64,000 bases of DNA, taken from assembly GCA_963776375.1 (NCBI GenBank), contig CAVZMF010000005.1:868001-932000 (forward strand), written 5' to 3'. The stretch comes from PALSA-612 sp963776375. GTDB taxonomy: Bacteria; Actinomycetota; Thermoleophilia; Gaiellales; Gaiellaceae. A program made the translations under genes and the position numbers. The notes under the pieces were generated by a model. It was not told the DNA's origin and did not search any database. It was given only the letters and a program-made list of their open reading frames with translations. Positions 49,296 to 58,826 of the stretch are shown in pieces (positions within the stretch are counted from its first letter, which is position 1; each line of letters opens with the position of its first letter).

Positions 49296-50866
49296 AGCGG
49301 GTGAGGGTCTCGCCCGGCGCCACGCCTCCGGGACGGAGACCGCGACGGACGAAGAGTGTCGGCACCGGAGCTGCTGCTGCCGCCAGGTCGGCGCGCGCGG
49401 CGCCGATTCCTTCGGCCCTCCAGCGCTCGGACAGGCCGACCACGATCAGGCGCGCGTCGACTGTGGCCCCGAGCACGCCGTCTGGGCCGGCGGCGACGAG
49501 CACCGGCTCGGTGACGATCCCGACCACCTGCTGCACGAGCATCGACGCGCGCGCCAGCAGCCTGCTCGCGTCGCGTCGGCCGCCGTCGGCCTGCGTGCCG
49601 ACGAGCCGCAACGTCGTCCCGACCGACCTGGCGAGCCAGGCGGCGAGTTCGATGGCCGACCAGTCGTTGTCGACGCCCCCGAACGGCGTCACGACCGGTC
49701 CGCTCGATCCCGCGTCGATGCTCCCCGAGAGGACGGCGACGTCGCAGGGCGCATCCTCGAAGACGGCCAGGAGCTCCGAGTCGAGGCCGGCGGTCTCGCG
49801 CAGCTCACCTGCCTCGGAGAGAAGAAGCAGGTCGCAGTCGTGGTGCGTCGCCAGCAGCGCGGCCTCACGGCCGGGCTCGACCGTCGTGTAGGCGGCGACC
49901 CGGGACGAGACCCCGCGGCCGGCGAGTCCTTCCCGAATCGCAGCCAGCTCCGCGGTCGCCGCCGCGACATCGGCGTCGCCTTTCAGCAGACAGCCGAGGA
50001 TGAGCTCACGCGGCGGGTTGCGCGCGAGCGGCTCGGCGATCGCGAGCAGCCTGTCGATACGGTCGACTCGGCCCACGACAACGGCAATCGCCCGGTCGGC
50101 CGGCGGGAACGCGTCCTGGGCGTTCCGGGCCGGTGAGTCGAGCGACGGATCCTGGCGGAGGATCGCCTGCTCGAGCTCCTGGAGTGCCGGGCCGGGCTCG
50201 ATGCCGAGCTCGTCGACGAGGAGCGCCCGCGTCTCGCGAAAGAGATCGAGCGCCTCGGCCTGCCGGCCCGCGCCGTACAGCGCCAGCATCAGCTGCGCCC
50301 GGAGGGTCTCGCGGAAGGGATGCTCGCCCACGAGCGCCTCCAGCTCGCCCACCAGCTCCGCACGGCGGCCGAGGATGAGGTCGGCGTCGATGCGGCGCTC
50401 GAGCGCGACGAGCCGAAGCTCCTCGAGCCGTCGGATCTCGGCCTGCGCGAACGCCTCGCCCGCCAGGTCGGCAAGAGCCGGTCCGCGCCAGAGACCGAGC
50501 GCCTCGCGGAGGATCCGCGCGGCGGTCTCGGCCGGGGCGTCCTGCGCCTCGCCGACGAGCCGCTCGAAGCGGAGCAGGTCGAGCTGGTCGGGCTCGACGC
50601 GGATCAGGTAGCCCGGCTCCCGCGTCACGATCACGTCCGCCGACGCGAGCAGCTTCCGGAGTCGCGAGACGTGGTACTGGAGCGCATTTGCTGCCTCTCG
50701 AGGGGGATGTGCGCCCCAGAGCTCGTCGATCAGCCGGTCCGCGGACACGACCTCGTTCGCCCGGGTGAGCAGCAGCGCGAGCAGCGCCCGCAGCCTTGAT
50801 CCCTTGAGCGAGAGCGGATCGATCTCCATCGACGACCTCGATCGGCCCAAGGATCCGGAACTCCAC
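49264..50866 (-). CDS. SARP/BTAD transcriptional regulator with Usp-like C-terminal part (frameshift near 50820)
   Basis: The start ATG at 50866 reads MEFRILGPIEVVDGDRS, the usual beginning of a SARP winged-helix domain. After about 17 codons the homologous reading moves to the neighbouring frame (LKGSRLRALLALLLTRANEVVS), so a single-base indel near 50820 separates them. Next come the BTAD helices (LDLLRFERLVGEAQ, LALYGAGRQAEALDLFRETRALLVDELGIEPGPAL). From about residue 265 on, DRAIAVVVGRVDRIDRLLAIAEPL and VDNDWSAIELAAWLAR look like two universal-stress-protein-like segments, not the NB-ARC domain of AfsR. Divergent from the kinase gene; the region between holds 11-bp-spaced direct repeats. 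Confidence 0.78.
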
Positions 50867-50902
50867 GCCTGTCCTCAGGCGGCGACGCTACCACCGCTGC
50901 CG

Positions 50903-50931
50903 GCTCAGTGCCGCCTCAGCAGGGCCTCAGC
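50903..50931 (+). promoter_or_regulatory. Three direct heptamer repeats at 11-bp spacing (SARP-type site)
   Basis: GCTCAGT at 50903, CCTCAGC at 50914 and CCTCAGC at 50925 are spaced by exactly 11 bp. SARP regulators bind direct heptamers at 11- or 22-bp spacing (family knowledge). A further CCTCAGG is at 50873, out of phase. The site lies between the divergent SARP and kinase genes, with a -10-like TAGGAT at 50962-50967. Confidence 0.65.
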
Positions 50932-50937
50932 GGCGGG

Positions 50938-50953
50938 CTGCACGATCGTGCAG
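50938..50953. promoter_or_regulatory. 16-bp palindrome before the kinase gene
   Basis: CTGCACGATCGTGCAG is a perfect palindrome located between the heptamer repeats and the kinase -10-like box. It may be an operator for another regulator or a structural element; no similar copy was noticed elsewhere in the window. Confidence 0.45.
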
Positions 50954-50994
50954 GCGAGGCGTAGGATCCGCGGACACGCTGAAGGGACGGTGGG

Positions 50995-52939
50995 ATGATC
51001 GAGCTGCCGACCGGCGTCGGCACTGATTTCGTCGGCTACCGGATCGAGGACGTGATCGGCCGGGGCGGGATGGGTGTCGTCTACCGTGCCTACGACCTCC
51101 GGCTCAAGCGAACAGTGGCGCTCAAGCTCGATTGCGCCCGAACTCGCGCTCGACGAGCGTTTCCGCGAGCGGTTCGCCAGAGAGACCGAGCTCGCGATGT
51201 CGCTCGAGCATCCGAACGTGGTGCCGATCTACGACGCCGGCGACGTCGACGGCCGCCTCTACCTCGCGATGCGCCTCGTCGTCGGGACCGACCTCCGGAA
51301 GCTGCTGCACTCCGAGCGAGCGCTCGAACCGGCCCGAGCGTTGGCGATCTGCCGCCAGGTGGCAAGCGCGCTGGACGCCGCCCACGCCAAGGGCCTCGTG
51401 CACCGGGACGTGAAACCCTCGAACGTGCTGCTGGACGAGAACGAGCACGTCTATCTCGCCGACTTCGGGCTGACCCGGCGGCTCGACGAGCCTGGGGCGG
51501 CCGCGACGGACGATCGCTCGGTCGGGACGCCCGCATATCTCGCCCCGGAGCAGATCGAGGGAGCACCGGTCGACGGCCGCGCCGACGTCTACGCGCTCGG
51601 CTGCATGCTCTTCGAGTGCCTCACCGGCACGCCGCCGTACAACCGTGCCTCCCGGCTGGAGACCGCGTGGGCGCATCTGGAAGAGGAGCCGCCGAGCGCG
51701 CGAGCACTCGTCCCCGAACTCCCCGAGGCGATCGATCCCGTGGTGCGCACGGCGCTGGCCAAGGAGCCGGACGACCGCTATCCGACGTGCACCGCGCTGA
51801 TCTCGGCGGCCGAGCACGCGTTCGGGTTCGGGCGTTCGACGCCGCTCCATCGTCGCAAGTCGGTGCTGCTCGGTGCGGCGATCATGCTGATCGTCCTTGC
51901 CGCCGCATCGGTCGCAGCCGTTCTCGCCATCAACGGTCACGGCAAGGCCGCCAGGGCCGCCACACCGCTGTTCGCCCGAGCAGACTCCCTGGCCCGGATC
52001 GATCCCGCCACGAACAAGGTCAGCGCCGTCATCGACGTCGGGGCACATCCCGTCGTGGCGGCGGCAGGCGGGCACAGCGTCTGGGTCTACAACAAGGACA
52101 GCGCAACGATCTCCGAGGTCGACGCCAGGACGAACCGCGTCCTGAAGACAACGACGATCTCCGGCTTCACACCCGACCAATGCTGCAGCCTGTTCACGGG
52201 GCCGGTGCTTGCCGCGGATGCGTCCGGTGCGTGGTTCGTCAACGGAGGCGCATACGACAAGCCTCGGCTCACGCACCTGCTGGCCGGTGGGGGCAGGAAG
52301 CGGGAGTACCCGCTCGACCTCACGCCGACAGGGGTTGCGGTGGGCGGGGGCGCCGTCTGGGTCGTCGGCTACCGCGGGCGCGACCACCAGGTGCTGCGGA
52401 TCGATCCGGCCACCGGCCGCGTGACCGCGAGGACGAGGTTCCCAGCCCGCTCGAGAGTCGACTCGATCGCCTTCGGCTACGGCGCCGTGTGGGTCATGAG
52501 CTCGTCGACCGCGACGCTCTACCGGATCGATCCTCGCTCGGCCCGCCGGACGGGGAGTGTCGTGGTCGGCAGCGGACGTGCCACCCGGCCATGGATCATG
52601 CCTCGCGGCCATGACATCTGGCTCCGCCTGACCCAAGGCGGCGGGACGGACGTCAGCGTCGACCCTTCCACGCTGACATCCCAGCTCGTGGGTTCATACG
52701 GCCCACCCGACTGGGGCGAATACAGAGGAGACCTGGGGGCGCTCTGGTGTGTACGACTGGCCGTCCGGCACCGTCAACCGGCAGGAGTTCGCGAACGGGC
52801 CGATCCGCACCATCCGTGTCACGGAGTCCCCACCTTATCGGCTGGCGGGCCGTGCCTCACCTCGATCACGGTCGGCTCGGGAAGTCTCTGGGTGACGGCG
52901 GCCGCAGGCACACCGAACGGGGGTCCCTGCGTTCGGTAG
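50995..52939 (+). CDS. Ser/Thr protein kinase with membrane segment and propeller-like sensor domain (frameshifted)
   Basis: Kinase start IGRGGMGVVYRAYD and VALKL in the first frame; near 51130 one extra base moves homology to a second frame with IAPELALDERFRERFARE, catalytic LVHRDVKPSNVLL, DFGLTRRL and GTPAYLAPEQIEG. After the kinase domain come a hydrophobic helix (VLLGAAIMLIVLAAASVAAVLAI) and an extracellular domain with repeats such as DSLARIDPATNKVSAVIDVG and GAVWVVGYRGRD, a beta-propeller-like fold. Between about 52740 and 52845 a pair of further frame changes replaces VYDWPSGTVNRQ-type sequence. The layout resembles AfsK, the kinase that phosphorylates the SARP AfsR. Confidence 0.75.
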
Positions 52940-53029
52940 CGGCCAGGGCCAGGCCCGGCCGCCCTTCTGAGTGACACTCGCCCCGAACGTCGACTTTCAC
53001 TGCTGAACCGCCGGCTGCGCCGCAGCCCG

Positions 53030-53058
53030 CCTCAGCCCACCCTCAGCCTCCCCTCAGC
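53030..53058 (+). promoter_or_regulatory. Three perfect CCTCAGC repeats at 11-bp spacing (SARP-type site)
   Basis: CCTCAGC occurs at 53030, 53041 and 53052, each 11 bp apart, in the 168-bp gap before the secreted-protein gene at 53108. The same heptamer and spacing occur before the kinase gene, so both are likely targets of the SARP protein at 49264-50866. A -10-like TAGCAC follows at 53091-53096. Confidence 0.7.
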
Positions 53059-53107
53059 CCCGACGACCACGCTGCCTCGAAGTTGTCGTCTAGCACGAGG
53101 AGGAGTA

Positions 53108-53582
53108 ATGAGAACGAAGCTGACAGCGATCGCGGCAGTCGCGGCTTTCGCGGCAATCGCCGCCACGCTTGCAGCGGTCGCGGCGGCCGGACCGGTCGCA
53201 GCGAAGCAGCGAGTCGAAATCCAGGTGAAGGACGGAGCGCCGTTTGTCCTCACCCCACTGACATCCGGAGCCATCAAGCCCGACACCGGCACCGCAACCT
53301 TCTGTTGCTGGACTGAGCGGTCCGATCATGCGCGACGGGCAGGCAATCGACATCAACAACCCCCAGTGGACGCTCACCGGGAAGCTGGGCACGATCGTGG
53401 GCCGAAGCCAGATCGGGTTCGTCGACCTCCCGGACGGATGGGCGGTCTTCACCGGCACCTGGAAAGTCATCCGCGGCACAGGCGCCTACGCCGGACTCTC
53501 CGGAGGGGGACGCGTAGCCGGCGTCGCGCTTGCCAACGGCAATACGAAGGCGCAGTTCGAAGGCTTCCTCAACTCGAAATAG
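53108..53582 (+). CDS. Small secreted protein, frameshifted near 53310
   Basis: Preceded by GGAGGAG. The first frame gives a signal peptide (MRTKLTAIAAVAAFAAIAATLAAVAAAG) and mature start AKQRVEIQVKDGAPFVLTPL up to TATFCCW. Near 53310 the sensible reading moves to another frame: MRDGQAIDINNPQWTLTGKL, GWAVFTGTWKVIRGTGAYAG and a stop at 53580-53582 after GFLNSK. The second part has a beta-rich pattern with the GTGAYAGLSGGG turn found in small secreted barrel proteins. Function unknown. It sits behind the heptamer repeats and is probably a SARP target. Confidence 0.6.
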
Positions 53583-53613
53583 CGAGGCTAAGAAGGAATC
53601 GAAGGAGGTCGTG

Positions 53614-54785
53614 ATGAACAGGCTCGTTGGCTCGCTCGTCCTGGTGGGCACAACTGCGTTCCTTGTCTCTATCGCTGCGCCACTGCAGGCTCGGACGCAC
53701 GCGGCCTCGCCGCCGCTCGGTGCGCTTCCGCGAGGCGCCGGTTTCCCACAGGCTTTCGCGTTCGACGAGCGCAACCCGGACATCGTGTACGTCGCGACGG
53801 TCAGCTATCCGCACGACACCACGAGAGCTCATGTCTACAAGACCACCGACGGCGGACGGGAATGGCACCCGACGGCAACGAAAGGCGCCGGCTGGACGGG
53901 AGACACCGTGACGCTGACGGCCGATCCGCGGCATTCGGGGACCCTGTATGCCGGCACCAACGTCGCCGTCTACAAGACGGTCGACGGCGGTCGCAGCTGG
54001 CAGGCCTTGAATGGGGCTGTTCCGCCCCGGGTCTGCTATCGCGGAACGGCGGAATCGTGAAGGTTCCGTTCGGAACTCCGGGAACTCCGAGCTTCAACCA
54101 CGGCAACGGATGGGTAACCGACATCGCGGTCGACCCCGCCAACACGAACATCGTCTATTCCGCTGCCGACGCCGTCCGCAAGAGCACCGACGGCGGCCAC
54201 AGCTGGAAGAGCGTGTTCCGGCCGCTGGAGTGGCCGGCAGCGTTTCTGCCCTCGCGATCGCCCCGACACGCCCAGAGGCGATCTACGCGATGGCGAGCGC
54301 CGACTACGCGAACGGACATCTCACACACCTCGATCTACAAGTCGACCGACGCCGGCAAGACCTGGCGCGCGACCGGCGGCCACGGTTCGGTATTCGCCAA
54401 CCCGGACGGCTACGGCAGCGCACTCGCGGTCGACCCGCAGCAACCGACGACACTGTACGCCGCGATCGACCGCGCGGTGTTCACCAGCACCGACGCCGGC
54501 GTGAGCTGGCAGCCGATCACAGACGGCCTGCCCCAAGGCGTTGCCACCGCGCTCGCAGTCGACCCGCAACATTCCGGGACCGTCTACGCCGCCCTGCAGA
54601 CGGGCAACCGCACGGGCGGCATCTACGCGACGACAGACGGAGGGCACACCTGGAGCTCAGCGTTCTCCGGAGTCGCGATCTACGCGCTCGCGGTCGACCC
54701 TGCGCGCCCGGCAACGATCTACGCCGCGGGGTCTCGCCTGCTCAGAAGCACAGACGACGGACACACCTGGGTCATCGCACCCTAG
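53614..54785 (+). CDS. Secreted BNR/sortilin-like beta-propeller protein, frameshifted
   Basis: Signal peptide MNRLVGSLVLVGTTAFLVSI followed by repeated propeller blades: IVYVATVSYPHD, VYKTTDGGREWHP, VYKTVDGGRSWQAL, VRKSTDGGHSWKSV, IYKSTDAGKTWRA, VFTSTDAGVSWQP, YATTDGGHTWSSA and LRSTDDGHTW. The repeated S/T-D-x-G-x-x-W box is the Asp-box of BNR repeats. The reading frame changes near 54035, and a compensating pair of changes occurs near 54230 and 54330, without stop codons in the restored reading. A secreted lectin-like or glycosidase-like role is possible; catalytic residues are not evident. Confidence 0.68.
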
Positions 54786-54804
54786 TCCTGCTGAGCCTCT
54801 GCGG

Positions 54805-55716
54805 CTATGCCTCGGCCAGGCCGGTCAGCAGGTCCCAGCGCTCGTCCACGTGAGCCTGGATGACGTCGATCTGCTCGTCCGAGAGGTGGCTGAAGCGTCC
54901 CTGTGTCGCGAGGAACTCGCGCACAGGCACGTCGCGCTTCGGCCGGAACGTGATCTTCCAGTCCCCGTGGTCGCAGGCGAGGAGCGGGAAGTACCGCGAA
55001 TCGACGGCGAGACGGGCGATCTCGGTCGACTGGTCGGTGGGGTAGCGCCAGCCGGGCGGGCACGGGCCGAGGATGTGCAGGAACCGGAAGCCCGATATGT
55101 CGGCGGCCCTCGCCACCTTCGCCCGGAAGTCCCGGAGCATCGGCACCGAGCCGAGTGCGAGCGTCGCGACGTACGGAATCCCGTGCGCGGCCATGATCCG
55201 TGCGATGTCCTTCTTCTGACCGGCTCTCGGAGCGCCCGCCGGCGTCGTCGTCGTCCACGCGCCCTCCGGCGTGGCGCCCGACTTCTGCACGCCGGTGTTC
55301 ATGTACGCCTCGTTGTCGTTGAGGACGTAGATGATGTCCTCGTTCCGCTCGGCCGCGGCGGAAACCCCGGAAAAGCCGATGTCGCAGGTCGCCCCGTCCC
55401 CGCCCCAGACGACGACGTGCGTGTCGCCGAGGCCGCGCAACCGCAGCGCGGCCTTGATCGCGGATGCCTCGGCCGCCGCCGAGGCGAACGGAGTGAGATG
55501 GACGGCGACCTTGAACGGCGTGGCCGGCCAGATACCGGTGATGATCGTCCAGCACGAGGCCGGGATCACGAGCACGGTCCTCACCTCCGGTGACGCGGCG
55601 GCCAGGGCGTCGAGCACGTGACGGACGTTGATCGCCGGCGCGCAGCCCGCGCACGCGGCGTGTCCGGGAAGGAGCAGCTTCTCCTCGCTGACGATCTCCT
55701 CGATCCAGGCGGCCAT
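54805..55716 (-). CDS. 2-Oxoacid:ferredoxin oxidoreductase beta subunit
   Basis: 303 residues from the ATG at 55716. Cys22 and Cys25 in HAACAGCAPA, with a later Cys near 55 (IPASCWTII), are the iron-sulfur ligands; the TPP-binding block is VWGGDGATCDIGFSG followed by IYVLNDNEAYMNTG. C-terminal GPCPPGWRYPTD fits pyruvate/2-oxoacid oxidoreductases. Together with the alpha and gamma/delta subunits upstream it decarboxylates a 2-oxoacid to acyl-CoA and reduced ferredoxin. Its start abuts the alpha-subunit stop (shared base). Confidence 0.9.
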   Translation of the reverse strand: MAAWIEEIVSEEKLLLPGHAACAGCAPAINVRHVLDALAAASPEVRTVLVIPASCWTIITGIWPATPFKVAVHLTPFASAAAEASAIKAALRLRGLGDTHVVVWGGDGATCDIGFSGVSAAAERNEDIIYVLNDNEAYMNTGVQKSGATPEGAWTTTTPAGAPRAGQKKDIARIMAAHGIPYVATLALGSVPMLRDFRAKVARAADISGFRFLHILGPCPPGWRYPTDQSTEIARLAVDSRYFPLLACDHGDWKITFRPKRDVPVREFLATQGRFSHLSDEQIDVIQAHVDERWDLLTGLAEA

Positions 55717-56876
55717 CAGACGCCCTCCGGGACGTGGACGGGCTCGTCGACGCGGCTGCCGGTGCGCGTCGCCTGCAGAGCCCACCGCAACGTGTCGGGA
55801 GTGACCTCCGTCCCGCCGATGCCGCAGATGAAGTTCGTGACCGCCCGCGCGTGGGCGAGGTCGAGCGCTCTCACGTCGCTGCCCAGCGGTCCGAACGACC
55901 CGAAGGCGGACGCGCGATCGACGACGCAGACATGCCGGACTCCCGAAAGAAGCGACGACAGCTTGCCCACGGGGAACGGCCTGTACGCATGCACGCGGAC
56001 GAGCAGTGGGGCATCGCCGTCGCCCAGCAGCTCGCGGGCCGTGTCGCCGATGGTGCCCACGGTGATCAGCGCGGTGTCCGCGCCGGGATCGCCGGCGACG
56101 TCCACGGCTCCGACCTTGTCGCGCCCGAAGTGCCAGGTGAACTCCGACGCCGTCTCCGCGATGACGCCTCGCGCCCTGTCCATCGCCTCGGCGACGTTGC
56201 GCTGGAAGGCGGCGTACTGGCTCGGCTGGGGAAGCTGCGAGAACGCGTGCGGATCGTCGGGATCGAGCGCCCAGCCGTCCGGAGGACGGAACGACGGGAG
56301 GAATGCGTCCACCCTCTCCTGTTCGGGCATCTCGACGATCTCGGACGTGTGCGAGAGCAGGAAGCCCTCGGCGCAGACCATCACGGGCAGCAGCACGGTC
56401 TCGGCGATCCGATACGCACACAGGACGCTGTCCAGCACCTCCTGCGCCGACGCGCAGTAGAGCTGCACCCAGCCTGTGTCGCGCTGGCTCATGCTGTCCG
56501 ACAGGTCGGGTTCGAGGCTCCACGGTGCGAAGATCGACCGGTTGACGTTGACCATGACCAACGGGACGCGTTCCCGCGAGGCGCGGTGGAGCTGCTCGTG
56601 CGCGTACAGCAGCCCCTGCGAAGAGGTCGCGGTGAACGTCCGAACGCCGGCCCGCGACGCCGCGATCACGTAGCCGAGCATCGAGTGCTCGCTCTCGAGG
56701 TTCGCGTACTCCACGTCGTCGCGACCCGCGACGAGCTCAGCGAGCCGCTCGACGATCAGCGTCTGCGGCGTGATCGGGTAACAGCCGATGGCCTGGGCGC
56801 GGGCGAGCACGACCGCGTAGGCCGCCGCCTCGTTGGCGGTCATCACGGCCCGTCCGCGCGGAAGGACGTTCCTCAC
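55716..56876 (-). CDS. 2-Oxoacid:ferredoxin oxidoreductase alpha subunit
   Basis: 386 residues from a GTG at 56876 overlapping the upstream stop; the ATG at 56843 is an alternative and gives 375 residues. Motifs: YAVVLARAQAIGCYPITPQTLI, LESEHSMLGYVIAASRAGVRTFTATSSQG, LMVNVNRSIF-type strand (LVMVNVNRSIFAPW) and VHAYRPFPVGKL near the C-terminus. This is the alpha subunit of the pyruvate/2-oxoisovalerate type. A preference for branched 2-oxoacids cannot be read from the sequence. Confidence 0.9.
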   Translation of the reverse strand: MRNVLPRGRAVMTANEAAAYAVVLARAQAIGCYPITPQTLIVERLAELVAGRDDVEYANLESEHSMLGYVIAASRAGVRTFTATSSQGLLYAHEQLHRASRERVPLVMVNVNRSIFAPWSLEPDLSDSMSQRDTGWVQLYCASAQEVLDSVLCAYRIAETVLLPVMVCAEGFLLSHTSEIVEMPEQERVDAFLPSFRPPDGWALDPDDPHAFSQLPQPSQYAAFQRNVAEAMDRARGVIAETASEFTWHFGRDKVGAVDVAGDPGADTALITVGTIGDTARELLGDGDAPLLVRVHAYRPFPVGKLSSLLSGVRHVCVVDRASAFGSFGPLGSDVRALDLAHARAVTNFICGIGGTEVTPDTLRWALQATRTGSRVDEPVHVPEGV

Positions 56877-57724
56877 GCTCTCACCTCCTCCATCGCAATC
56901 GCGTTCCTCACCGGGCAGACGACCGCGCAGATGCCGCAGCCCTTGCAGTAGTCGTAGTCGATCTCCATCGAGCCGTCGGCTCTCGTGATCACGCCCTCCG
57001 GGCAGAAGAGCGCACACAGGGCGCAGGCGGTGCACTCGTCGCGGAGCACGGGGCGCTCGAGCGACCAGGAGCCCGTGTGGTTGGCGAGCGAATCCGTTCT
57101 GCTGACCGGAAAGAGCAGTCGCTCTCGGCGCAGCGGCGGAACAGGCACGGAGCCGATCTGCTCGTCCCCCGCGACCCGGCGCTGCCGGCGGCAACGCTCG
57201 TAGCCTTCCCGCGCCGCCCGGATGTTCGGCTCCGCGCGAGCTCCGAGGCGCGACGCGATGGCCTGCTCCAGGAACTCGAGCCCGCCCGCGACGAGGAGCT
57301 TGACGCAGCCGCCGAGCATCGCCACGTTGCCCATGGGGCGGCCTTCCGCCGAGAGGACGTCGTTGCGGCGCGCGATCAGCGAGGCCGGCACCCGGGCGAT
57401 CTCGATCGGTCCGGATACGGGAAAGCGCGTCTCGCGGTTGAGGAGCATCAGCCCGCCCGGCCGCACCCGGGCGATCAGCTCCGCGGACGGCGGCGACGCC
57501 GAGAGGGCGACGAGCACGTCGCACGCTCCGACCTTGTAACGCCGGTGGATCGGCGCAGCATCGTCCCAGCGCAGGAACGCCGAGATCGGTGCCCCGCGCC
57601 GCTCCGCCTTGAACTCGGGGAAGCTCTGCACCCAGAAGCCCGCGCGCGCGAGGGTGTCCGCAAGCAGTTGCGAGGCAAGGACGACGCCTTCGCCGCCGCG
57701 GCCCACCAACAGCATCTCCTTCAT
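56873..57724 (-). CDS. 2-Oxoacid:ferredoxin oxidoreductase gamma-delta fusion subunit
   Basis: 283 residues from the ATG at 57724. Residues 1 to about 185 are the gamma subunit (LLVGRGGEGVVLASQLLADTLA, FPEFKAERRGAPISAFLRW). After a linker the C-terminus is a two-cluster ferredoxin: CTACALCALFC with the CPE pattern and CKGCGICAVVCPV, each with four cysteines, binding two [4Fe-4S] clusters. In many organisms gamma and delta are separate genes; the fusion is a known variant. First gene of the minus-strand operon, divergent from the SDR at 57816. Confidence 0.88.
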   Translation of the reverse strand: MKEMLLVGRGGEGVVLASQLLADTLARAGFWVQSFPEFKAERRGAPISAFLRWDDAAPIHRRYKVGACDVLVALSASPPSAELIARVRPGGLMLLNRETRFPVSGPIEIARVPASLIARRNDVLSAEGRPMGNVAMLGGCVKLLVAGGLEFLEQAIASRLGARAEPNIRAAREGYERCRRQRRVAGDEQIGSVPVPPLRRERLLFPVSRTDSLANHTGSWSLERPVLRDECTACALCALFCPEGVITRADGSMEIDYDYCKGCGICAVVCPVRNAIAMEEVRA

Positions 57725-57815
57725 CGCCGGCTCTCCTTCGCAGACGCCCTCAGCATCCCGAAAGTGGGTTGCGCGGGAATCCGTGGCTGCGCTGATCGAC
57801 TCGCGGGGAAATACG

Positions 57816-58601
57816 ATGCCCGTCGTGCGCATCCAGGAGCTTTTCGACCTCACCGGCAAGGTCGCGATCGTCACCGGCGGCGGCAGCGGTCTCGGCCGGC
57901 AGATGGCCGAGGCGCTCGCGGAGGCCGGAGCCGACCTCGTGCTCTGTGCCCGCAAAGCCGAGCGCTGCGAAGAGGCCGCCGCCGAGCTGAGCCGCCTCGG
58001 CGTCCGGGCACTCGGGATGGGCTGCGACATCCGCGACCCCGCGCAGGTCGAGCACGTCGTCCGGCGCACGGTCGACGAGCTCGGGCGAGTCGACATCCTC
58101 GTCAACAACGCCGGCACGGCATGGGGCGCGCCGCCCGAGGACATGCCGCTCGAGGGCTGGCAGAAGGTGATCGACGTCAACCTGACCGGCGCCTTCCTGT
58201 TCGCGCAGAGCGTCGGGCGCGCGCTGATCGAGCAGGGGGTAGGCGGGAAGATCGTCAACGTCGCCTCCGTGGCGGCCTTCCGCGGCGCCCCGCAGCAGGC
58301 GATGAACGCGATCCCCTACAACACGAGCAAGGGCGGCCTGATCTCGTTCACGATCGACCTGGCCGTGAAGTGGGCGCCGCACGGCATCAACGTGAACGCG
58401 ATCGCGCCGGGCTGGTTCCCGACCGAGATGTCCGGGACCACGCTCGACGCCGCCGGCGACCGTCTCCTGCAGCGCATCCCGCTCGGCCGCTACGGCGGCC
58501 CGGACGACCTCAAGGGCGCCGTCCTCTTCCTCTCCTCGGCCGCGTCCGGCTACATCACGGGCACGACGGTCGTCGTCGACGGCGGCCAGATGGCCTCGTA
58601 G
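57816..58601 (+). CDS. Short-chain dehydrogenase/reductase
   Basis: 261 residues. VTGGGSGLGRQMAEALA, LVNNAGTAWGAP, VNVASVAAFRGAP with catalytic Ser, PYNTSKGGL with the Tyr-x-x-x-Lys pair and NAIAPGWFPTEM are present. Similar to gluconate 5-dehydrogenase-type SDRs. A secondary alcohol is oxidised with NAD(P); the substrate is unknown. It is the only plus-strand gene here before the small peptide gene and has no obvious Shine-Dalgarno sequence. Confidence 0.88.
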   Translation: MPVVRIQELFDLTGKVAIVTGGGSGLGRQMAEALAEAGADLVLCARKAERCEEAAAELSRLGVRALGMGCDIRDPAQVEHVVRRTVDELGRVDILVNNAGTAWGAPPEDMPLEGWQKVIDVNLTGAFLFAQSVGRALIEQGVGGKIVNVASVAAFRGAPQQAMNAIPYNTSKGGLISFTIDLAVKWAPHGINVNAIAPGWFPTEMSGTTLDAAGDRLLQRIPLGRYGGPDDLKGAVLFLSSAASGYITGTTVVVDGGQMAS

Positions 58602-58604
58602 CGT

Positions 58605-58633
58605 TTGACACCAGCAGCGGTCGGCTCTAGCAT
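58605..58633 (+). promoter_or_regulatory. Strong promoter for the small peptide gene
   Basis: TTGACA (58605-58610) and TAGCAT (58628-58633) with exactly 17 bp between them, the best consensus match in the window. It starts right after the SDR stop. A Shine-Dalgarno sequence GAAGGAGGAGGG precedes the ATG at 58666. Confidence 0.65.
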
Positions 58634-58665
58634 CGGCGCTTCCTGCCAGAGAAGGAGGAGGGATC

Positions 58666-58797
58666 ATGGGCGAGGAGACGAGCGACCGCGACGAGAGCCA
58701 GGAGGTCGAGGAGCACCGCGACGATCTCGAGCTGCCAGACGAGACCGCCGAGGAGGTCACGGGCGGCAAGGCGACTCCCTCGAAGTGGTCGGAGTAA
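58666..58797 (+). CDS. 43-residue acidic peptide with double-glycine leader motif (RiPP-precursor-like)
   Basis: Sequence begins MGEETSDRDESQEVEEHRDD and continues LELPDETAEEVTGG, then a nine-residue tail KATPSKWSE. The leader is rich in Glu and Asp and ends in a hydrophobic-spaced VTGG, like the cleavage site of GG-type leaders (L..E...V/I.GG) recognised by C39-type peptidases or maturation enzymes. Strong promoter and ribosome site suggest high expression. No maturation or export gene is adjacent except a frameshifted methyltransferase 30 bp downstream. It could instead be a non-RiPP small acidic protein; function unknown. Confidence 0.6.
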   Translation: MGEETSDRDESQEVEEHRDDLELPDETAEEVTGGKATPSKWSE

Positions 58798-58826
58798 GGG
58801 GAGGCGGCCGCCGAGATCTAGGCCGA

